A stretch of DNA of 64,000 nucleotides from an uncultured Flavobacteriales bacterium (GTDB lineage: Bacteria > Bacteroidota > Bacteroidia > Flavobacteriales > Crocinitomicaceae): assembly GCA_946479285.1 (NCBI GenBank), contig CAMLFH010000014.1, forward strand, positions 23,637-87,636, read 5' to 3'. The position numbers and the translations under genes were made by a program. The notes below the pieces were generated by a model that was given only the letters and a program-made list of their open reading frames with translations, was not told the origin of the DNA and searched no databases. Below, piece by piece: positions 16,313-25,487 of the stretch; position 1 is the first letter of the stretch; the number at the start of each line of letters is the position of its first letter.

Positions 16313-19300
16313 TTAATCTCGTTTTCTTAACACCATTAATACTCCTTTATAGATATCAGGATCGGCATTTGCGTTCAACTGAATAACAAACAGATAATTT
16401 CCATCCGGAACCGGTTCTCCTTTGTAAGTTCCATCCCAGGGATTTTGATAGCCATCTGAGGTGAAAACGGTTTGTCCCCACTCATTGTAAATCTCAACAT
16501 GTACATCCGGATACTGTTTTAAGAATTCTAACTTCCATACATCATTCGCACCATCGCCGTTTGGTGAGATGATGGTTGGGATAAGGGTGCTAATGTCATC
16601 TGTAACAATACTCACAGTTACAAAACGGATGGCACTGTCTGTACATCCCAATGAATTTGTAACCTCGAGAATGATGTAATAGTTACCATTTTCATAATAG
16701 GTATGACTTGGGTTGATTTCATTAGAAGTTCCACCATCTCCGAAATTCCAGGAATAAATTACTGCGTAATCGGATGTATCAATGAAATTATATTGTGCAA
16801 CAATGTTTGCTCCACTGGCAGAATTATAGTAGAATCCGGCATCCGGCAATGGAACAATGGTAATCGGTTCAATAATTGTATCCGAACAGTTATTTACTGT
16901 GGATACAATGTGTGTGATCGTGTAAGTTCCACCACTAGCAAACTGTTGATCTACATCTTCCAATGCCGCAGAGCCTTGTCCACCGAAATCGTAGAACCAA
17001 TAGTTGATAGTCTCAGAGCTTGTGGAAGCATCCGTAAACGAAACCGTAACCTGGTTATTCGGACAGGAATTGGAAGAATTAAAATCTGCAACCGGCTTGT
17101 CAAAAACAGAAATTGAAATCGATACAGTGTCTTTACACCCGTTTGAATTGGTTACGATCAACTCCACCGGATAAGATCCCGGAATTCCGAAGTTATAAGT
17201 TGGGTTTTGGTTCGATGAAGTTTGACCCGACTGGAATCTCCATGCCCAATTGGTCAAGGCCCCTGAACCTGGAAGTGAGAAGTCTGTAAACACATTCGGA
17301 AGACCTTCACACACATTTGTTCCACTAAAGTTAGCAAATGGCGGTGCTACGAAATTGATCTGAATTCCATCCGTCACAACCATACAGGTTCCATTATTAG
17401 TTGAAGTCAACGTAAGTACAACACTTCCGCCAGAAACTTCACCAGCTGTTGGAGTATAAACTGCATTCAACGCAGATGTGGATGGAGTAAAAGTTCCTGA
17501 TCCACCACTCCAAACGCCACCAAACGGCCCACCTGTCACACTTGCGTTCAACTGAACCTGGGATGCATTGGAACATTTTAACTGGTTTGGACCTGCATCC
17601 ACTTTGGGAGCATTATTGATCGAAACATAAATACTATCCTGAACCGGGTTACAATTTCCGTTTGAAGTAGATTCTAAATAAAGCCATACAAAACCAGCTG
17701 TTGTATCAGCTACACTTGGAATATAAGTACAATTCAGTGAACTGTTGTTTGGCGAGAAAATCCCTGTTCCGCTAGTCAACCATTTACCGGTTGTAGTTGG
17801 TCCGCTTACTGTTCCCGATAAAGGAACATTGGCATTATTTGCACAAACGATCAATGTATCAGGGCCAGCCTGAACTGTTGCTGCGCTTGTGAAGTTGACC
17901 ATCATTGTATCAGAGACCATTGCACAGGAAAGAGCATTTGTAGATGTCAGTACAAACTGGACCGATCCGGTAGTTAAATCAGCATTAGAAGGAACATAAT
18001 CAGCGTTCAAAGCAGCTGCATTCGGCAGGAAAGTTCCTGAACCATTCGATGTCCAAACTCCTGTAGCCGCGCCACCACCAATAATCCCATTCAATTGGAT
18101 GACGGCATTATTTTCACAAATGGATTGATCGGTATTCGCATTCACCAAGGGCGCCGGAGTAATTTCAAGGTACATCGTATCTCTTGCAACCGGACAGTAG
18201 CCGGTAGTAGAAAGAATAATTCGAATCGGGCTGATCAAAGTATCCAAAGGACTTGGAATGTATGTATTCGGAACAGAAGTCAATCCGTTCTGGAAAGATC
18301 CGTAGCCATTACTCGACCAGGATCCGGTTACAGCTCCACCTCCTACGCTTCCGCTCAATATATAACTCACATTGGCACAAACGGTATCATTCAGGCCTGC
18401 ATTTGAAAATGCTGTTGCATAAAAGTCAGTATTGTAAGCGTAAGCTGCCCCTGTATTTGTTCCACCACCGGTAATTGTGGCCATGGTAAAGATATCTGCC
18501 GAATTCACAATCATATTGTGGCTGTTCAAAGGAACATCTGTAGTGTTGAAGAAAATACGGGCTGCAGTGTATAGACCGCTTGTTCCGGGAACCGTTTGGA
18601 ACATTCCCGCAGTAATTGGAGCAGCACTTCCGTTTAACGTAAAGTTTCCTTCAAAACCTGTTCTTGTAACAAGCAGTACTCCCAAAGAATCTGCACTGGA
18701 ACGCGAAAATGCCATGCTGTTATTTCCCTTGCAATTCAAACTCGGAACTACCGCAGCACTCAATTCACAGCCAAATCCGGAAACATGATATACATATACC
18801 GGCTTGCTTGATTTGATTGACAACAACTGATCTGTCATCGGTATCTCCAGGGTTTCAGAGGAATTGATCAAAGTAGTACTGGTACTCATTCCGACAACCT
18901 CAATAGTAGAAGCATTTTGAGTTGCCAATACGTAAATGCGGTCGGTGGTTGAAGTTCCTTTATAAATGGCATAATCTGTTCCGATATGCGGAGTTGGGAT
19001 CAACTGGTCCCCTATCATATCTGCACAAACAGACTGAACAAGCTGTCCGTCGAACAAAGTAACTGCAATTGGTTTATTGGCAGAAACGATTGATCCTGCA
19101 AGACTCGTAACAGCAGAAACGTCAACATCCCTGGCGCTATATGTTTGCCCGGCATTCAAAACGACTGAAAAAGTTGCATTCGCCGCGTGACCTGTAATAG
19201 CAGTTCGTGGAGTGATCAAAACCGTAGTATTATTCAAAGTCGCTACGATTTCTATCCCCGAATATGTTGCAGGAGTTGTCACCGAATTATTCCAAAACTT

Positions 19301-19732
19301 CTGAAAAGGTGTATAAAAGTTTGTTCCGAGAGCCTTTACTCCTTTTAGACTGAAGCTTTCTTTGTTATTGGGAGCAATTACTTCATAAACGGCATTAATC
19401 AACCCGGTTGAAGTGATTTGAATACCATTATTCGAAATAACATTTGCTGCAGGACTTTCAATCTGGGCAATTGCTGAACTCAGGTTGATACTATCGCTTG
19501 AAAAGGCAGGCATTGTTAAAGTTAACGGAACAAAAGCACCATTTGCAGGTTGCGTTACAGTAATCGTAGCACCCTGATCATAAGTTTGAAAACGAAGTTT
19601 AACAGGAACTTGTCCAACACCAGCAGAAACATCCGGAGCTGCAAACCAAAATTCAGTATCTCTCTGCGCATAAGTATTTACAGCACCAGTGAGGAAAAAC
19701 GCGAACAGGAAAAGTTGTATAAATCTGAACAT
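16313..19732 (-). CDS. Giant T9SS type B surface protein, paralogue of 11628-15314
   Basis: An 1139-residue exported protein (signal MFRFIQLFLFAFFLTGAVNTYAQ). The layout matches the other giant: an IgGFc-binding-like N-terminus (FWFAAPDVS, SLKGVKALGTNFYTPF, ANKPIAVTLFDGQL, MIGDQLIP, VYHVSGFGCELSAAVVP), Ig-like repeats of about 87 residues with alternating DAGP.Q..CSN and TG.W...GSG.F cores, three PKD domains (WAWRFQSGQ, WFYDFGGQG, YSWNFGDGGT), and a CHU_C end (IISPNGDGANDVWKL...IYNEWGQTVFTSDG...WDGTYKGEPVPDGNYLF). First gene of the surface operon. The two giants differ mainly in the number of Ig-like repeats. Confidence 0.9.
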   Translation of the reverse strand: MFRFIQLFLFAFFLTGAVNTYAQRDTEFWFAAPDVSAGVGQVPVKLRFQTYDQGATITVTQPANGAFVPLTLTMPAFSSDSINLSSAIAQIESPAANVISNNGIQITSTGLINAVYEVIAPNNKESFSLKGVKALGTNFYTPFQKFWNNSVTTPATYSGIEIVATLNNTTVLITPRTAITGHAANATFSVVLNAGQTYSARDVDVSAVTSLAGSIVSANKPIAVTLFDGQLVQSVCADMIGDQLIPTPHIGTDYAIYKGTSTTDRIYVLATQNASTIEVVGMSTSTTLINSSETLEIPMTDQLLSIKSSKPVYVYHVSGFGCELSAAVVPSLNCKGNNSMAFSRSSADSLGVLLVTRTGFEGNFTLNGSAAPITAGMFQTVPGTSGLYTAARIFFNTTDVPLNSHNMIVNSADIFTMATITGGGTNTGAAYAYNTDFYATAFSNAGLNDTVCANVSYILSGSVGGGAVTGSWSSNGYGSFQNGLTSVPNTYIPSPLDTLISPIRIILSTTGYCPVARDTMYLEITPAPLVNANTDQSICENNAVIQLNGIIGGGAATGVWTSNGSGTFLPNAAALNADYVPSNADLTTGSVQFVLTSTNALSCAMVSDTMMVNFTSAATVQAGPDTLIVCANNANVPLSGTVSGPTTTGKWLTSGTGIFSPNNSSLNCTYIPSVADTTAGFVWLYLESTSNGNCNPVQDSIYVSINNAPKVDAGPNQLKCSNASQVQLNASVTGGPFGGVWSGGSGTFTPSTSALNAVYTPTAGEVSGGSVVLTLTSTNNGTCMVVTDGIQINFVAPPFANFSGTNVCEGLPNVFTDFSLPGSGALTNWAWRFQSGQTSSNQNPTYNFGIPGSYPVELIVTNSNGCKDTVSISISVFDKPVADFNSSNSCPNNQVTVSFTDASTSSETINYWFYDFGGQGSAALEDVDQQFASGGTYTITHIVSTVNNCSDTIIEPITIVPLPDAGFYYNSASGANIVAQYNFIDTSDYAVIYSWNFGDGGTSNEINPSHTYYENGNYYIILEVTNSLGCTDSAIRFVTVSIVTDDISTLIPTIISPNGDGANDVWKLEFLKQYPDVHVEIYNEWGQTVFTSDGYQNPWDGTYKGEPVPDGNYLFVIQLNANADPDIYKGVLMVLRKRD

Positions 19733-19759
19733 ATTTAAGCTATCTCAGTTTTGAATGTG

Positions 19760-19767
19760 CAAAGATA
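19760..19767 (-). promoter_or_regulatory. Putative -7 element of the T9SS surface operon
   Basis: On the minus strand TATCTTTG matches TAnnTTTG, is followed by CACATTC, and lies 28 bases upstream of the first operon start (19732). No TTG stands at the ideal upstream spacing. Confidence 0.45.
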
Positions 19768-19915
19768 GTTGATACGGCGTCAGTTTTAGCTAAAAACAAG
19801 AAAGTGAAACATGCCATTCACACAGTCAAACCCGGACTTTAAAAATAAAAATCAGTTAGTTACGAATTTAACAGCTTTTTAGAGGCATTCGTCGAAAACC
19901 ACTAGTGGACTAGTT

Positions 19916-20404
19916 TTAACTAAGATTTTCTCTGTGATTGGGAGGAAGTTCAGGTTTCAGCTTTGCTGCCCGGTCATGCATAACGATGCTTCCTGTAACA
20001 GCAACATTTAAAGAAGAATTTCCGGGGAGTTTGATTACTTTCCGGCACTTTGCCAAAACAGATTCAGGAAGCCCCTGATCTTCGGACCCCAACAAATAAA
20101 TAGCTCTTCTGGGATGTTCGAAATCATGCAGGAATTCAGCATCATCGGTTAATTCAATAGCAATCAAATGACAATCATACGGGATGTTCTCACACAAATC
20201 CTCCAGAGAATCGTAATGAAAATAAGGAATCCGGGCCCAGGTACGTGTCACATCCGAACTTTGTTTCTTGTAACGTTTCCCCACCGTAAAGATGTAAGAA
20301 GCCCCCAGGATATAGGCCGATCGCCAAAGTGTTCCGATGTTGTGATCTGTTTTCGGATTAAAAACACCGATCGCACAATACCCCTGGACATTCGCAGTTT
20401 TCAT
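19916..20404 (-). CDS. SpoU/TrmH-family RNA 2'-O-methyltransferase
   Basis: A 162-residue SPOUT methyltransferase of the compact TrmL/TrmH size. Motif 1 reads KTDHNIGTLWRSAYILGA (N, G, T and R conserved), motif 2 is IYLLGSEDQGLP, and motif 3 is LPGNSSLNVAVTGSIVMHDR; together these form the SAM-binding trefoil knot. Members methylate ribose 2'-OH groups in tRNA or rRNA; the target here is not identifiable. The start overlaps the stop of the AstE/AspA-like gene by 4 bases, so it belongs to the rimB-rimK operon and shares its translational theme. Confidence 0.9.
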   Translation of the reverse strand: MKTANVQGYCAIGVFNPKTDHNIGTLWRSAYILGASYIFTVGKRYKKQSSDVTRTWARIPYFHYDSLEDLCENIPYDCHLIAIELTDDAEFLHDFEHPRRAIYLLGSEDQGLPESVLAKCRKVIKLPGNSSLNVAVTGSIVMHDRAAKLKPELPPNHRENLS

Positions 20405-21378
20405 AGATCAGATCCGTTGATTTTTTCCGTCATCAAAGCACTTCCAATATGAAAGATGGCATCGCCTTTATTCACCAAAGGTGCTTCATTGGTGCAAATA
20501 ATGTATCCTTTTGAATTCGATTTAACCTTTCGTTCCGAAGAACCGTAAGGATCGCTCACAAAACCAATAACCTCGCCTCTTTCAACAAATTGTCCGTTTT
20601 TAGCCACAGCATGAAAAACTCCCGATAAAGGTGCCCGCAGCCATTTGGAAGATTTAATAATGACCGGTTCGGTTTCATCCTGTTCCAGCTTAAAATTCTT
20701 CATATTGAAATGATTGAGAATCCGCTGAATTCCGAGCAAACCTTCTTCCACAATCGTTTCATCTATGGAATTGGTCTTTCCTCCCTCAAACAGGAGAATC
20801 TTCTTACCCATTTTATTTAAAGCTTCGCGCACGGATTTCGAAATGTATCCTGAATGTACGATAAACGGCGGGCTGAAAACTTTAGCCAATTCCATACTAA
20901 CCGGATCGGAAATCAGGCATCGGACCTGAGCAATATTGGAGCGCTGAGAAGATCCGGTGTGAAAATCGATGACAATATCCACATTCGGAGCAATCTGGCT
21001 CATAAACTGGTAAGCGAACTGACTTGCTAAAGAACCATTCTTTGATCCCGGAAAACTTCGGTTCAAATCCCTTCCATCCGGAAGTTCGCGCTTCAGGTTC
21101 AAATACCCGAAAATATTGAAGACCGGTAAACAAATAATAGTTCCTGCAATGGGCTTATTCCACTTTTTACGAATCACTCTGCGGATAATCTCCATCCCGT
21201 TGATTTCGTCTCCGTGCATTCCGGCCATTAACAGAACAATCGGTCCGTCTTTCAGCGATCGCTCCACGAAAACCGGAACCTGGACCGGCGTGTGCGTATG
21301 CAGTTTCGCTACATCCATGCTTAGCTCCACGCTCTGACCTGGCAGAATTTCTTTTCCAAGTATGTAGAATTTAGCCAT
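20401..21378 (-). CDS. Succinylglutamate desuccinylase/aspartoacylase family zinc hydrolase, next to rimK
   Basis: A 325-residue M14-like (AstE/AspA) enzyme. The zinc ligands are in GMHGDEINGME (about 54-64) and in DFHTGSSQ (about 138). DGRDLNRSFPG (about 102-112) carries the substrate-binding Arg/Asn residues. The C-terminal 80 residues form a beta domain (VERGEVIGFVSDPYG, VNKGDAIFHIG). Family members cleave N-acyl amino acids. Its place between rimK and the TrmH gene, 2 bases after rimK, suggests it trims or processes the glutamates RimK adds; this is an inference from repeated co-occurrence of these families. Confidence 0.85.
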   Translation of the reverse strand: MAKFYILGKEILPGQSVELSMDVAKLHTHTPVQVPVFVERSLKDGPIVLLMAGMHGDEINGMEIIRRVIRKKWNKPIAGTIICLPVFNIFGYLNLKRELPDGRDLNRSFPGSKNGSLASQFAYQFMSQIAPNVDIVIDFHTGSSQRSNIAQVRCLISDPVSMELAKVFSPPFIVHSGYISKSVREALNKMGKKILLFEGGKTNSIDETIVEEGLLGIQRILNHFNMKNFKLEQDETEPVIIKSSKWLRAPLSGVFHAVAKNGQFVERGEVIGFVSDPYGSSERKVKSNSKGYIICTNEAPLVNKGDAIFHIGSALMTEKINGSDL

Positions 21379-21380
21379 CT

Positions 21381-22259
21381 CTATCTTTTTACACTCTTTT
21401 CAATAAAGGCAATGATTTTTCCTGCAATGTCAACACCTGTAGCGCGCTCAATCCCTTCCAGTCCGGGAGATGAATTCACTTCCAAAACCAGCGGCCCGCG
21501 AGAAGACTGCAATAAATCAACTCCGGCAACTCCCAAACCAACCGCTTCAGCAGCTTTGATAGCAGTTCTTTTTTCTTCTTCAGTCAATTGAAGAATTGTT
21601 GCTGTTCCGCCACGATGCAGGTTTGAACGAAATTCGCCCTCTTTTCCCTGTCGCTTCATGGCCCCCACTACTTCACCGTCTACCACAAATGCACGAATAT
21701 CGGCACCACCGGCTTCCTTGATGAATTCCTGCACGATTACACGTGCCTTCAATCCGTTGAAAGCTTCTAAAACCGACTGAGCAGCATTTTGGTTCTCGGC
21801 CAAAACAACTCCCAATCCCTGAGTTCCCTCCAACAGTTTCAAAACAACTGGCGCACCACCGGCAGATTCAACCACGTGTTCCACGTTTCGCGAATAATTA
21901 GTAAACACCGTCTTTGGAAGTCCGATTCCTACTTTGGATAACACCTGCAGACAGCGCAGTTTATCACGTGAGTGCACGATTCCGCGCGAACTGTTAACGG
22001 AAAAAACATTCATCATTTCGAATTGTCTGACTACTGCAGTTCCATAGAAAGTAACCGAAGCCCCAACCCGCGGAATGACCGCATCAAAATCTTCCAAATA
22101 ACCCGATCCATAAAATAAGGATGGTCCTTTTTGTTCAATTTCAATATTACAAAGCAAATGATTTATTACATGTGCTTCATGTCCGTGCTTTTCAGCAGCT
22201 TCAACAAGGCGTCTTGTTGAATACAATTGTGGATTGCGCGATAAAATGGCAATTTTCAT
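21381..22259 (-). CDS. rimK: RimK: ribosomal protein S6 - L-glutamate ligase
   Basis: A 292-residue ATP-grasp ligase aligning end to end with RimK: N-terminal [42 protein letters not shown]-binding [18 protein letters not shown] (about 135-152), [20 protein letters not shown], and the metal-binding end [26 protein letters not shown] (about 245-272). RimK adds glutamates to the C-terminus of ribosomal protein S6 and can make poly-glutamate. In Pseudomonas it works with the protease RimB in a rim operon that alters ribosome composition. A rimB-like gene lies just upstream here. Confidence 0.92.
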   Translation of the reverse strand: MKIAILSRNPQLYSTRRLVEAAEKHGHEAHVINHLLCNIEIEQKGPSLFYGSGYLEDFDAVIPRVGASVTFYGTAVVRQFEMMNVFSVNSSRGIVHSRDKLRCLQVLSKVGIGLPKTVFTNYSRNVEHVVESAGGAPVVLKLLEGTQGLGVVLAENQNAAQSVLEAFNGLKARVIVQEFIKEAGGADIRAFVVDGEVVGAMKRQGKEGEFRSNLHRGGTATILQLTEEEKRTAIKAAEAVGLGVAGVDLLQSSRGPLVLEVNSSPGLEGIERATGVDIAGKIIAFIEKSVKR

Positions 22260-22307
22260 TCTTTTTTCATGAAAGGCTCATCCCTTTCCTTCGATCAATA
22301 TAATAAG

Positions 22308-22754
22308 TTACTTATTCTCGTATTTATAAGAACAATTCGTTTTGGAAGTGTCTATCAGAAAACGTTTATTGAGCAACCTGCGTCCTAACAAAATCGGATT
22401 CCTCAATCCTGTTCTTTCAGTCAGCGAAAATACGGTTTCATATGTCTTTCCAAACAATCTAACACTTCCTTTGACAAAATAACGCTCCTGCGCTATTCCA
22501 TTCGAGCTTTTGACGATCTTTGTTTTAAATTCATCAAAAATCACTTCTTTCCCTGTAAACCCGGAAATAGAAGCATCCAAAAAAATTACCCGAAGCTGTT
22601 CTTTTTCACCAAATTCAACTACTTCAATAGACTGACAATGCATCGAACTGGAATAAGCTCCGGAATCGATCTTCACAGGTACATTCTGCAATTCAAACCC
22701 GGGGAAGGAAATCAAATCCTTACGTCCGATTATTTTCTTATCCGCTGCCTCCAT
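22308..22754 (-). CDS. RimB-like retropepsin-type protease (ATP-dependent Zn protease family)
   Basis: A 148-residue member of the family named ATP-dependent zinc protease/RimB, with a retropepsin-like fold. KIIGRKDLISFPGF starts the domain. The catalytic aspartate is in VKIDSGAYSSSMHC (about 27-40). The second conserved block is LTERTGLRNPILLGRRLL, followed by KRFLIDTSK. In Pseudomonas RimB counteracts or processes RimK-modified S6. It is the promoter-proximal gene of the operon (22754 back to 19916), 48 bases before rimK. Its start region is divergent from rplS. Confidence 0.85.
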   Translation of the reverse strand: MEAADKKIIGRKDLISFPGFELQNVPVKIDSGAYSSSMHCQSIEVVEFGEKEQLRVIFLDASISGFTGKEVIFDEFKTKIVKSSNGIAQERYFVKGSVRLFGKTYETVFSLTERTGLRNPILLGRRLLNKRFLIDTSKTNCSYKYENK

Positions 22755-22885
22755 ATTTCTCGCTATCTTTGTAAAGAAGTTTGTTATTCGGTGATCGAAA
22801 TTAGGAAAAAAGCGATTGAGATAAAAAAAATGGCTTCAAATAAAAAAAAGTTAGGGTTAATTATCACAAAATGAAAAATTATTCC

Positions 22886-22893
22886 TAATATTG
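22886..22893 (+). promoter_or_regulatory. Putative rplS promoter -7 element (TAATATTG)
   Basis: TAATATTG differs from TAnnTTTG by one base and is followed by CACCCCC, a context I recall as frequent at ribosomal promoters in this phylum. It lies 38 bases before the rplS start. The -33 half is not clear. Confidence 0.4.
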
Positions 22894-22931
22894 CACCCCC
22901 AATTATGGGATAGTGAAAGAAAATTAGAGTC

Positions 22932-23291
22932 ATGGATTTTATCAGAGAGCTTCAAAAAGAACTAGTAGAATTGAAAGAATTCCCAGCATTCGGAGCTGGA
23001 GATACAGTAACAGTATCTTACAAAATTAAAGAAGGAAACAAAGAGCGTATTCAGCAATTCCAGGGTGTTGTTTTACAACGTCGTGGTCAAGGTACAACTG
23101 AAACGTTCACAGTTCGCAAAATGTCAGGAAACGTAGGTGTAGAGCGTATCTTCCCTATTTCATCTCCTTTTATTGATACAATTACAGTAACTAAGCGTGG
23201 AGCTGTACGTCGTGCACGTATTTTCTACTTCCGTGGTCTTACTGGTAAAGCAGCACGTATCAAGGAAAAAAGAAGCTTCTCTCACTCATAA
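22932..23291 (+). CDS. rplS: Ribosomal protein bL19
   Basis: A 119-residue protein of standard L19 length and sequence: an N-terminal helix [24 protein letters not shown], then [39 protein letters not shown], and a basic C-terminal tail [30 protein letters not shown]. bL19 sits at the 30S-50S interface of the ribosome. It is a single-gene unit here with its own terminator at 23318, divergent from the RimB-RimK operon, which also acts on the ribosome. Confidence 0.97.
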   Translation: MDFIRELQKELVELKEFPAFGAGDTVTVSYKIKEGNKERIQQFQGVVLQRRGQGTTETFTVRKMSGNVGVERIFPISSPFIDTITVTKRGAVRRARIFYFRGLTGKAARIKEKRSFSHS

Positions 23292-23317
23292 GCCGAAGAT
23301 TTATCTCAATATATTGT

Positions 23318-23351
23318 CCCGACGTTCGCTCTGCGAAGTCGGGATTTTTTG
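23318..23351 (+). terminator. Rho-independent terminator of rplS
   Basis: CCCGAC-g-TTCGC pairs with GCGAA-GTCGGG around TCT, with one bulge, followed by a T6 run. It lies 27 bases after the rplS stop. Confidence 0.9.
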
Positions 23352-23379
23352 TTGGCATTCATTTTGTTTATCCGGGGCC

Positions 23380-24165
23380 ATGAAATTTACACCTGTTATT
23401 TTACTTCTTCTGCTTATTCAATCCTGCAGCGGACAAACCGATCAATCGAATCCAATCAAACAACCAGAAACCGTTCCGAAACTGCCCGGAACAAATCCGG
23501 TCCTGGAATTGTATGAGCGATACCAGGGTAAAACCGGGACGAGTATCTCTTCGGGAACTGTGAGCAACGGAACCCTAAAGAACGGACGCATCTTTCCCTT
23601 CAAAGGTCCAAATTTCATTTATTTTGATTCTACCAGTTACCTAAACAAACATGCTTTCACGCATGAAAAGGTTCACAATGCTGTTTTAGCAACTTACAAA
23701 AAGTTTGAAACTATTCTTCCGGCATTTGAATTTGGACTGATGGAATGTTCTAATGAGCACGGAGGTAAGATCTGGCCGCACAGAACACATCAAAACGGAT
23801 TGAGCGTAGATTTCATGTCGCCCCTTTTGAAAAACGGGGTTTCTTGTAACGATTTCAATACCACCGGACTTCCGCATTATCTGATGGATTTCAATGAAGA
23901 CGGAATTTACACGGAAGATTCTACTTACTCGATCGATTTCGACCTGATAGCACAGCACATTCTGCTATTGAACGAAGAAGCAAAGAAGAACGGATTGAAA
24001 ATCGAAAAAGTGATTTTGAAAATTGCATTGAAGGATAATCTATTTGCCACCGAGTATGGCAAGAAACTGAAGTCTAGTGGAATCTATTTCGCTGCGAATC
24101 TAAGTGAACTGATAGATAGTCTGCATGACGATCATTATCATGTGGATTTTAGGATTGGTCAATAA
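23380..24165 (+). CDS. Murein endopeptidase-like lipoprotein (MepA/M74, LAS superfamily)
   Basis: The frame is open from 23197, but that part overlaps rplS. The ATG at 23380 opens a lipoprotein signal (MKFTPVILLLLLIQSC, lipobox Cys at 16), giving 261 residues. The zinc motifs of penicillin-insensitive murein endopeptidase are present: HRTHQNGLSVDFM (first His and Asp ligands, about 135-147) and HDDHYHVDF close to the end (final His ligand). Such enzymes cut D-alanyl-meso-diaminopimelyl cross-links in peptidoglycan. It is larger in the middle than the minimal domain, with a DFNEDGIYTEDS loop. Anchoring in the outer membrane facing the periplasm is inferred. Confidence 0.75.
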   Translation: MKFTPVILLLLLIQSCSGQTDQSNPIKQPETVPKLPGTNPVLELYERYQGKTGTSISSGTVSNGTLKNGRIFPFKGPNFIYFDSTSYLNKHAFTHEKVHNAVLATYKKFETILPAFEFGLMECSNEHGGKIWPHRTHQNGLSVDFMSPLLKNGVSCNDFNTTGLPHYLMDFNEDGIYTEDSTYSIDFDLIAQHILLLNEEAKKNGLKIEKVILKIALKDNLFATEYGKKLKSSGIYFAANLSELIDSLHDDHYHVDFRIGQ

Positions 24166-24187
24166 CACTTCAGAGAATCCTTATTTT

Positions 24188-24256
24188 CACCGCAAAGAAT
24201 GGAAGAGCGCAAAGGCAAAGAGTAACTTAGGGTTCTCTGCGTTCCTGGCGGTTATC
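24188..24256. repeat. Degenerate inverted repeat of the ACCGCAAAG type
   Basis: CACCGCAAAGAA at the left and TTCCTGGCGGTTAT at the right are partly complementary, with GAGCGCAAAGGCAAAGAG between. It resembles a degenerate form of a common intergenic repeat. No gene is here; the 62-residue frame over it has no start or homology support. Confidence 0.4.
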
Positions 24257-24358
24257 TACTCATTACTCAACAAAATAGAACCTTCAGGTTTTTTAAGTTC
24301 ATCATTCTGCTAAACCTTTTAACTTTCCGGTTGTACAACTTGTCTCAATACTGAAAAC

Positions 24359-25261
24359 ATGAAGCCCCTTTTTTACTTCTTTCTGTTTCTGTCCAGCTCA
24401 ATTGCCTATGGTCAGTCGGATACTATCCGCATCAAAGAACTTTTAATTGAACTTACCAAAACACCCAAGCCACGCAATTACCAAAATCTGGATCAGTTGA
24501 ATGAAACTGCTGCTTTTATTTACGGTTATTTTCGACAATATGCAGACACCGTATTTTACCAAACCTACGAAGTGAACGGAATTACTTATGGAAACGTGGT
24601 TGCACGATTTGGTGATACGATTAATGAACGATTGATTATCGGTGCACATTACGATGTTTGTGGCAACCAGGAAGGTGCGGATGACAACGCTTCGGGAATT
24701 ATTGGTTTATTAGAACTAGCCCGGATGCTTCGCACTCAAAAACAACAAAGGAACATTGAACTGGTGGCTTACACACTGGAAGAACCTCCTTATTTTCGAA
24801 CGCAATACATGGGTTCTTTTATCCATGCACAATCACTCAAACAATCACACGCAAAGGTCTCCGGAATGATCTCTCTGGAAATGATCGGCTATTTCAAAGA
24901 GGAAAAGCACACACAAAACTATCCGATCGGATTCCTCAAACTCTTTTATGGGTCCCGCGGAAATTACATCACTGTTGTAAATAAATTCAGCAAAGGAAAA
25001 GCAGCCCGAAAATTCACCAAACACATGGACCGTTTTGCACAACTTCCGGTTAAGAAATTCAACGGCCCCAAATCACTCGCCGGAATTGATTTTTCGGATC
25101 ATTTAAACTATTGGAAAATGGGCTTCAGCGCCTGCATGGTAACAGATACAGCTTTTTACAGAAATCAAAATTACCATCAAAAAACAGACGAAATGGGAAC
25201 ACTTAACATTTCTAAAATGGCACAGGTTATTGACGGAATATTTTTCAGTATCTTAGCTTAA
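24359..25261 (+). CDS. Secreted M28-family zinc peptidase
   Basis: A 300-residue exported enzyme (signal [19 protein letters not shown]). The M28 aminopeptidase zinc-site motifs are in order: [20 protein letters not shown] (His and bridging Asp, about 97-116), TLEEPPYF (catalytic Glu and Glu ligand, about 140), LEMIGYF in place of the usual LDMIG (a Glu where many members have Asp), and the final His in NYHQKTDE (about 277). M28 enzymes remove N-terminal residues or dipeptides, or act as glutaminyl cyclases. A Kazal-type inhibitor gene starts 11 bases downstream. Confidence 0.85.
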   Translation: MKPLFYFFLFLSSSIAYGQSDTIRIKELLIELTKTPKPRNYQNLDQLNETAAFIYGYFRQYADTVFYQTYEVNGITYGNVVARFGDTINERLIIGAHYDVCGNQEGADDNASGIIGLLELARMLRTQKQQRNIELVAYTLEEPPYFRTQYMGSFIHAQSLKQSHAKVSGMISLEMIGYFKEEKHTQNYPIGFLKLFYGSRGNYITVVNKFSKGKAARKFTKHMDRFAQLPVKKFNGPKSLAGIDFSDHLNYWKMGFSACMVTDTAFYRNQNYHQKTDEMGTLNISKMAQVIDGIFFSILA

Positions 25262-25272
25262 ATTCACGGATT

Positions 25273-25485
25273 ATGAAAATAGTGATGTTCGCTTCGATCC
25301 TAGCAATAGGAGCTTCTTCTAAAAGCTGCAATAAGGAAGACTGTAAAGAAACTATCAAAGAAGATTGTATCTGCACCATGCAATACGATCCGGTTTGCGG
25401 CTGCAACAACAAAACATATTCCAATGCCTGCACAGCTCAATGCCATGGAATTACGAAATATGTGAAAGGGGAATGCCCACAATAA
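25273..25485 (+). CDS. Kazal-type protease inhibitor domain protein, small lipoprotein
   Basis: A 70-residue protein. The N-terminus is a short hydrophobic signal with a possible lipobox (SSKSC, Cys at about 19). The rest is one Kazal domain: C-x-C...[23 protein letters not shown]...GEC, with the six-cysteine spacing and the PVCG.d..TY.N.C signature. Kazal domains block serine proteases by presenting a loop around the P1 residue before PVCG. Bacterial Kazal proteins are thought to protect against host or prey proteases or a producer's own enzymes. It follows the M28 peptidase gene by 11 bases, so co-expression is likely. Confidence 0.85.
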   Translation: MKIVMFASILAIGASSKSCNKEDCKETIKEDCICTMQYDPVCGCNNKTYSNACTAQCHGITKYVKGECPQ

Positions 25486-25487
25486 CA

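Noticed and set aside
12607..18788. Plus-strand frames opposite the two giant adhesin genes
   Set aside because: The minus-strand genes have complete domain architecture; the opposite frames come from their Thr/Ser/Gly-rich repeats.
24125..24313. 62-residue plus-strand frame after the murein endopeptidase gene
   Set aside because: It overlaps the end of that gene in another frame and runs through a degenerate repeat element.
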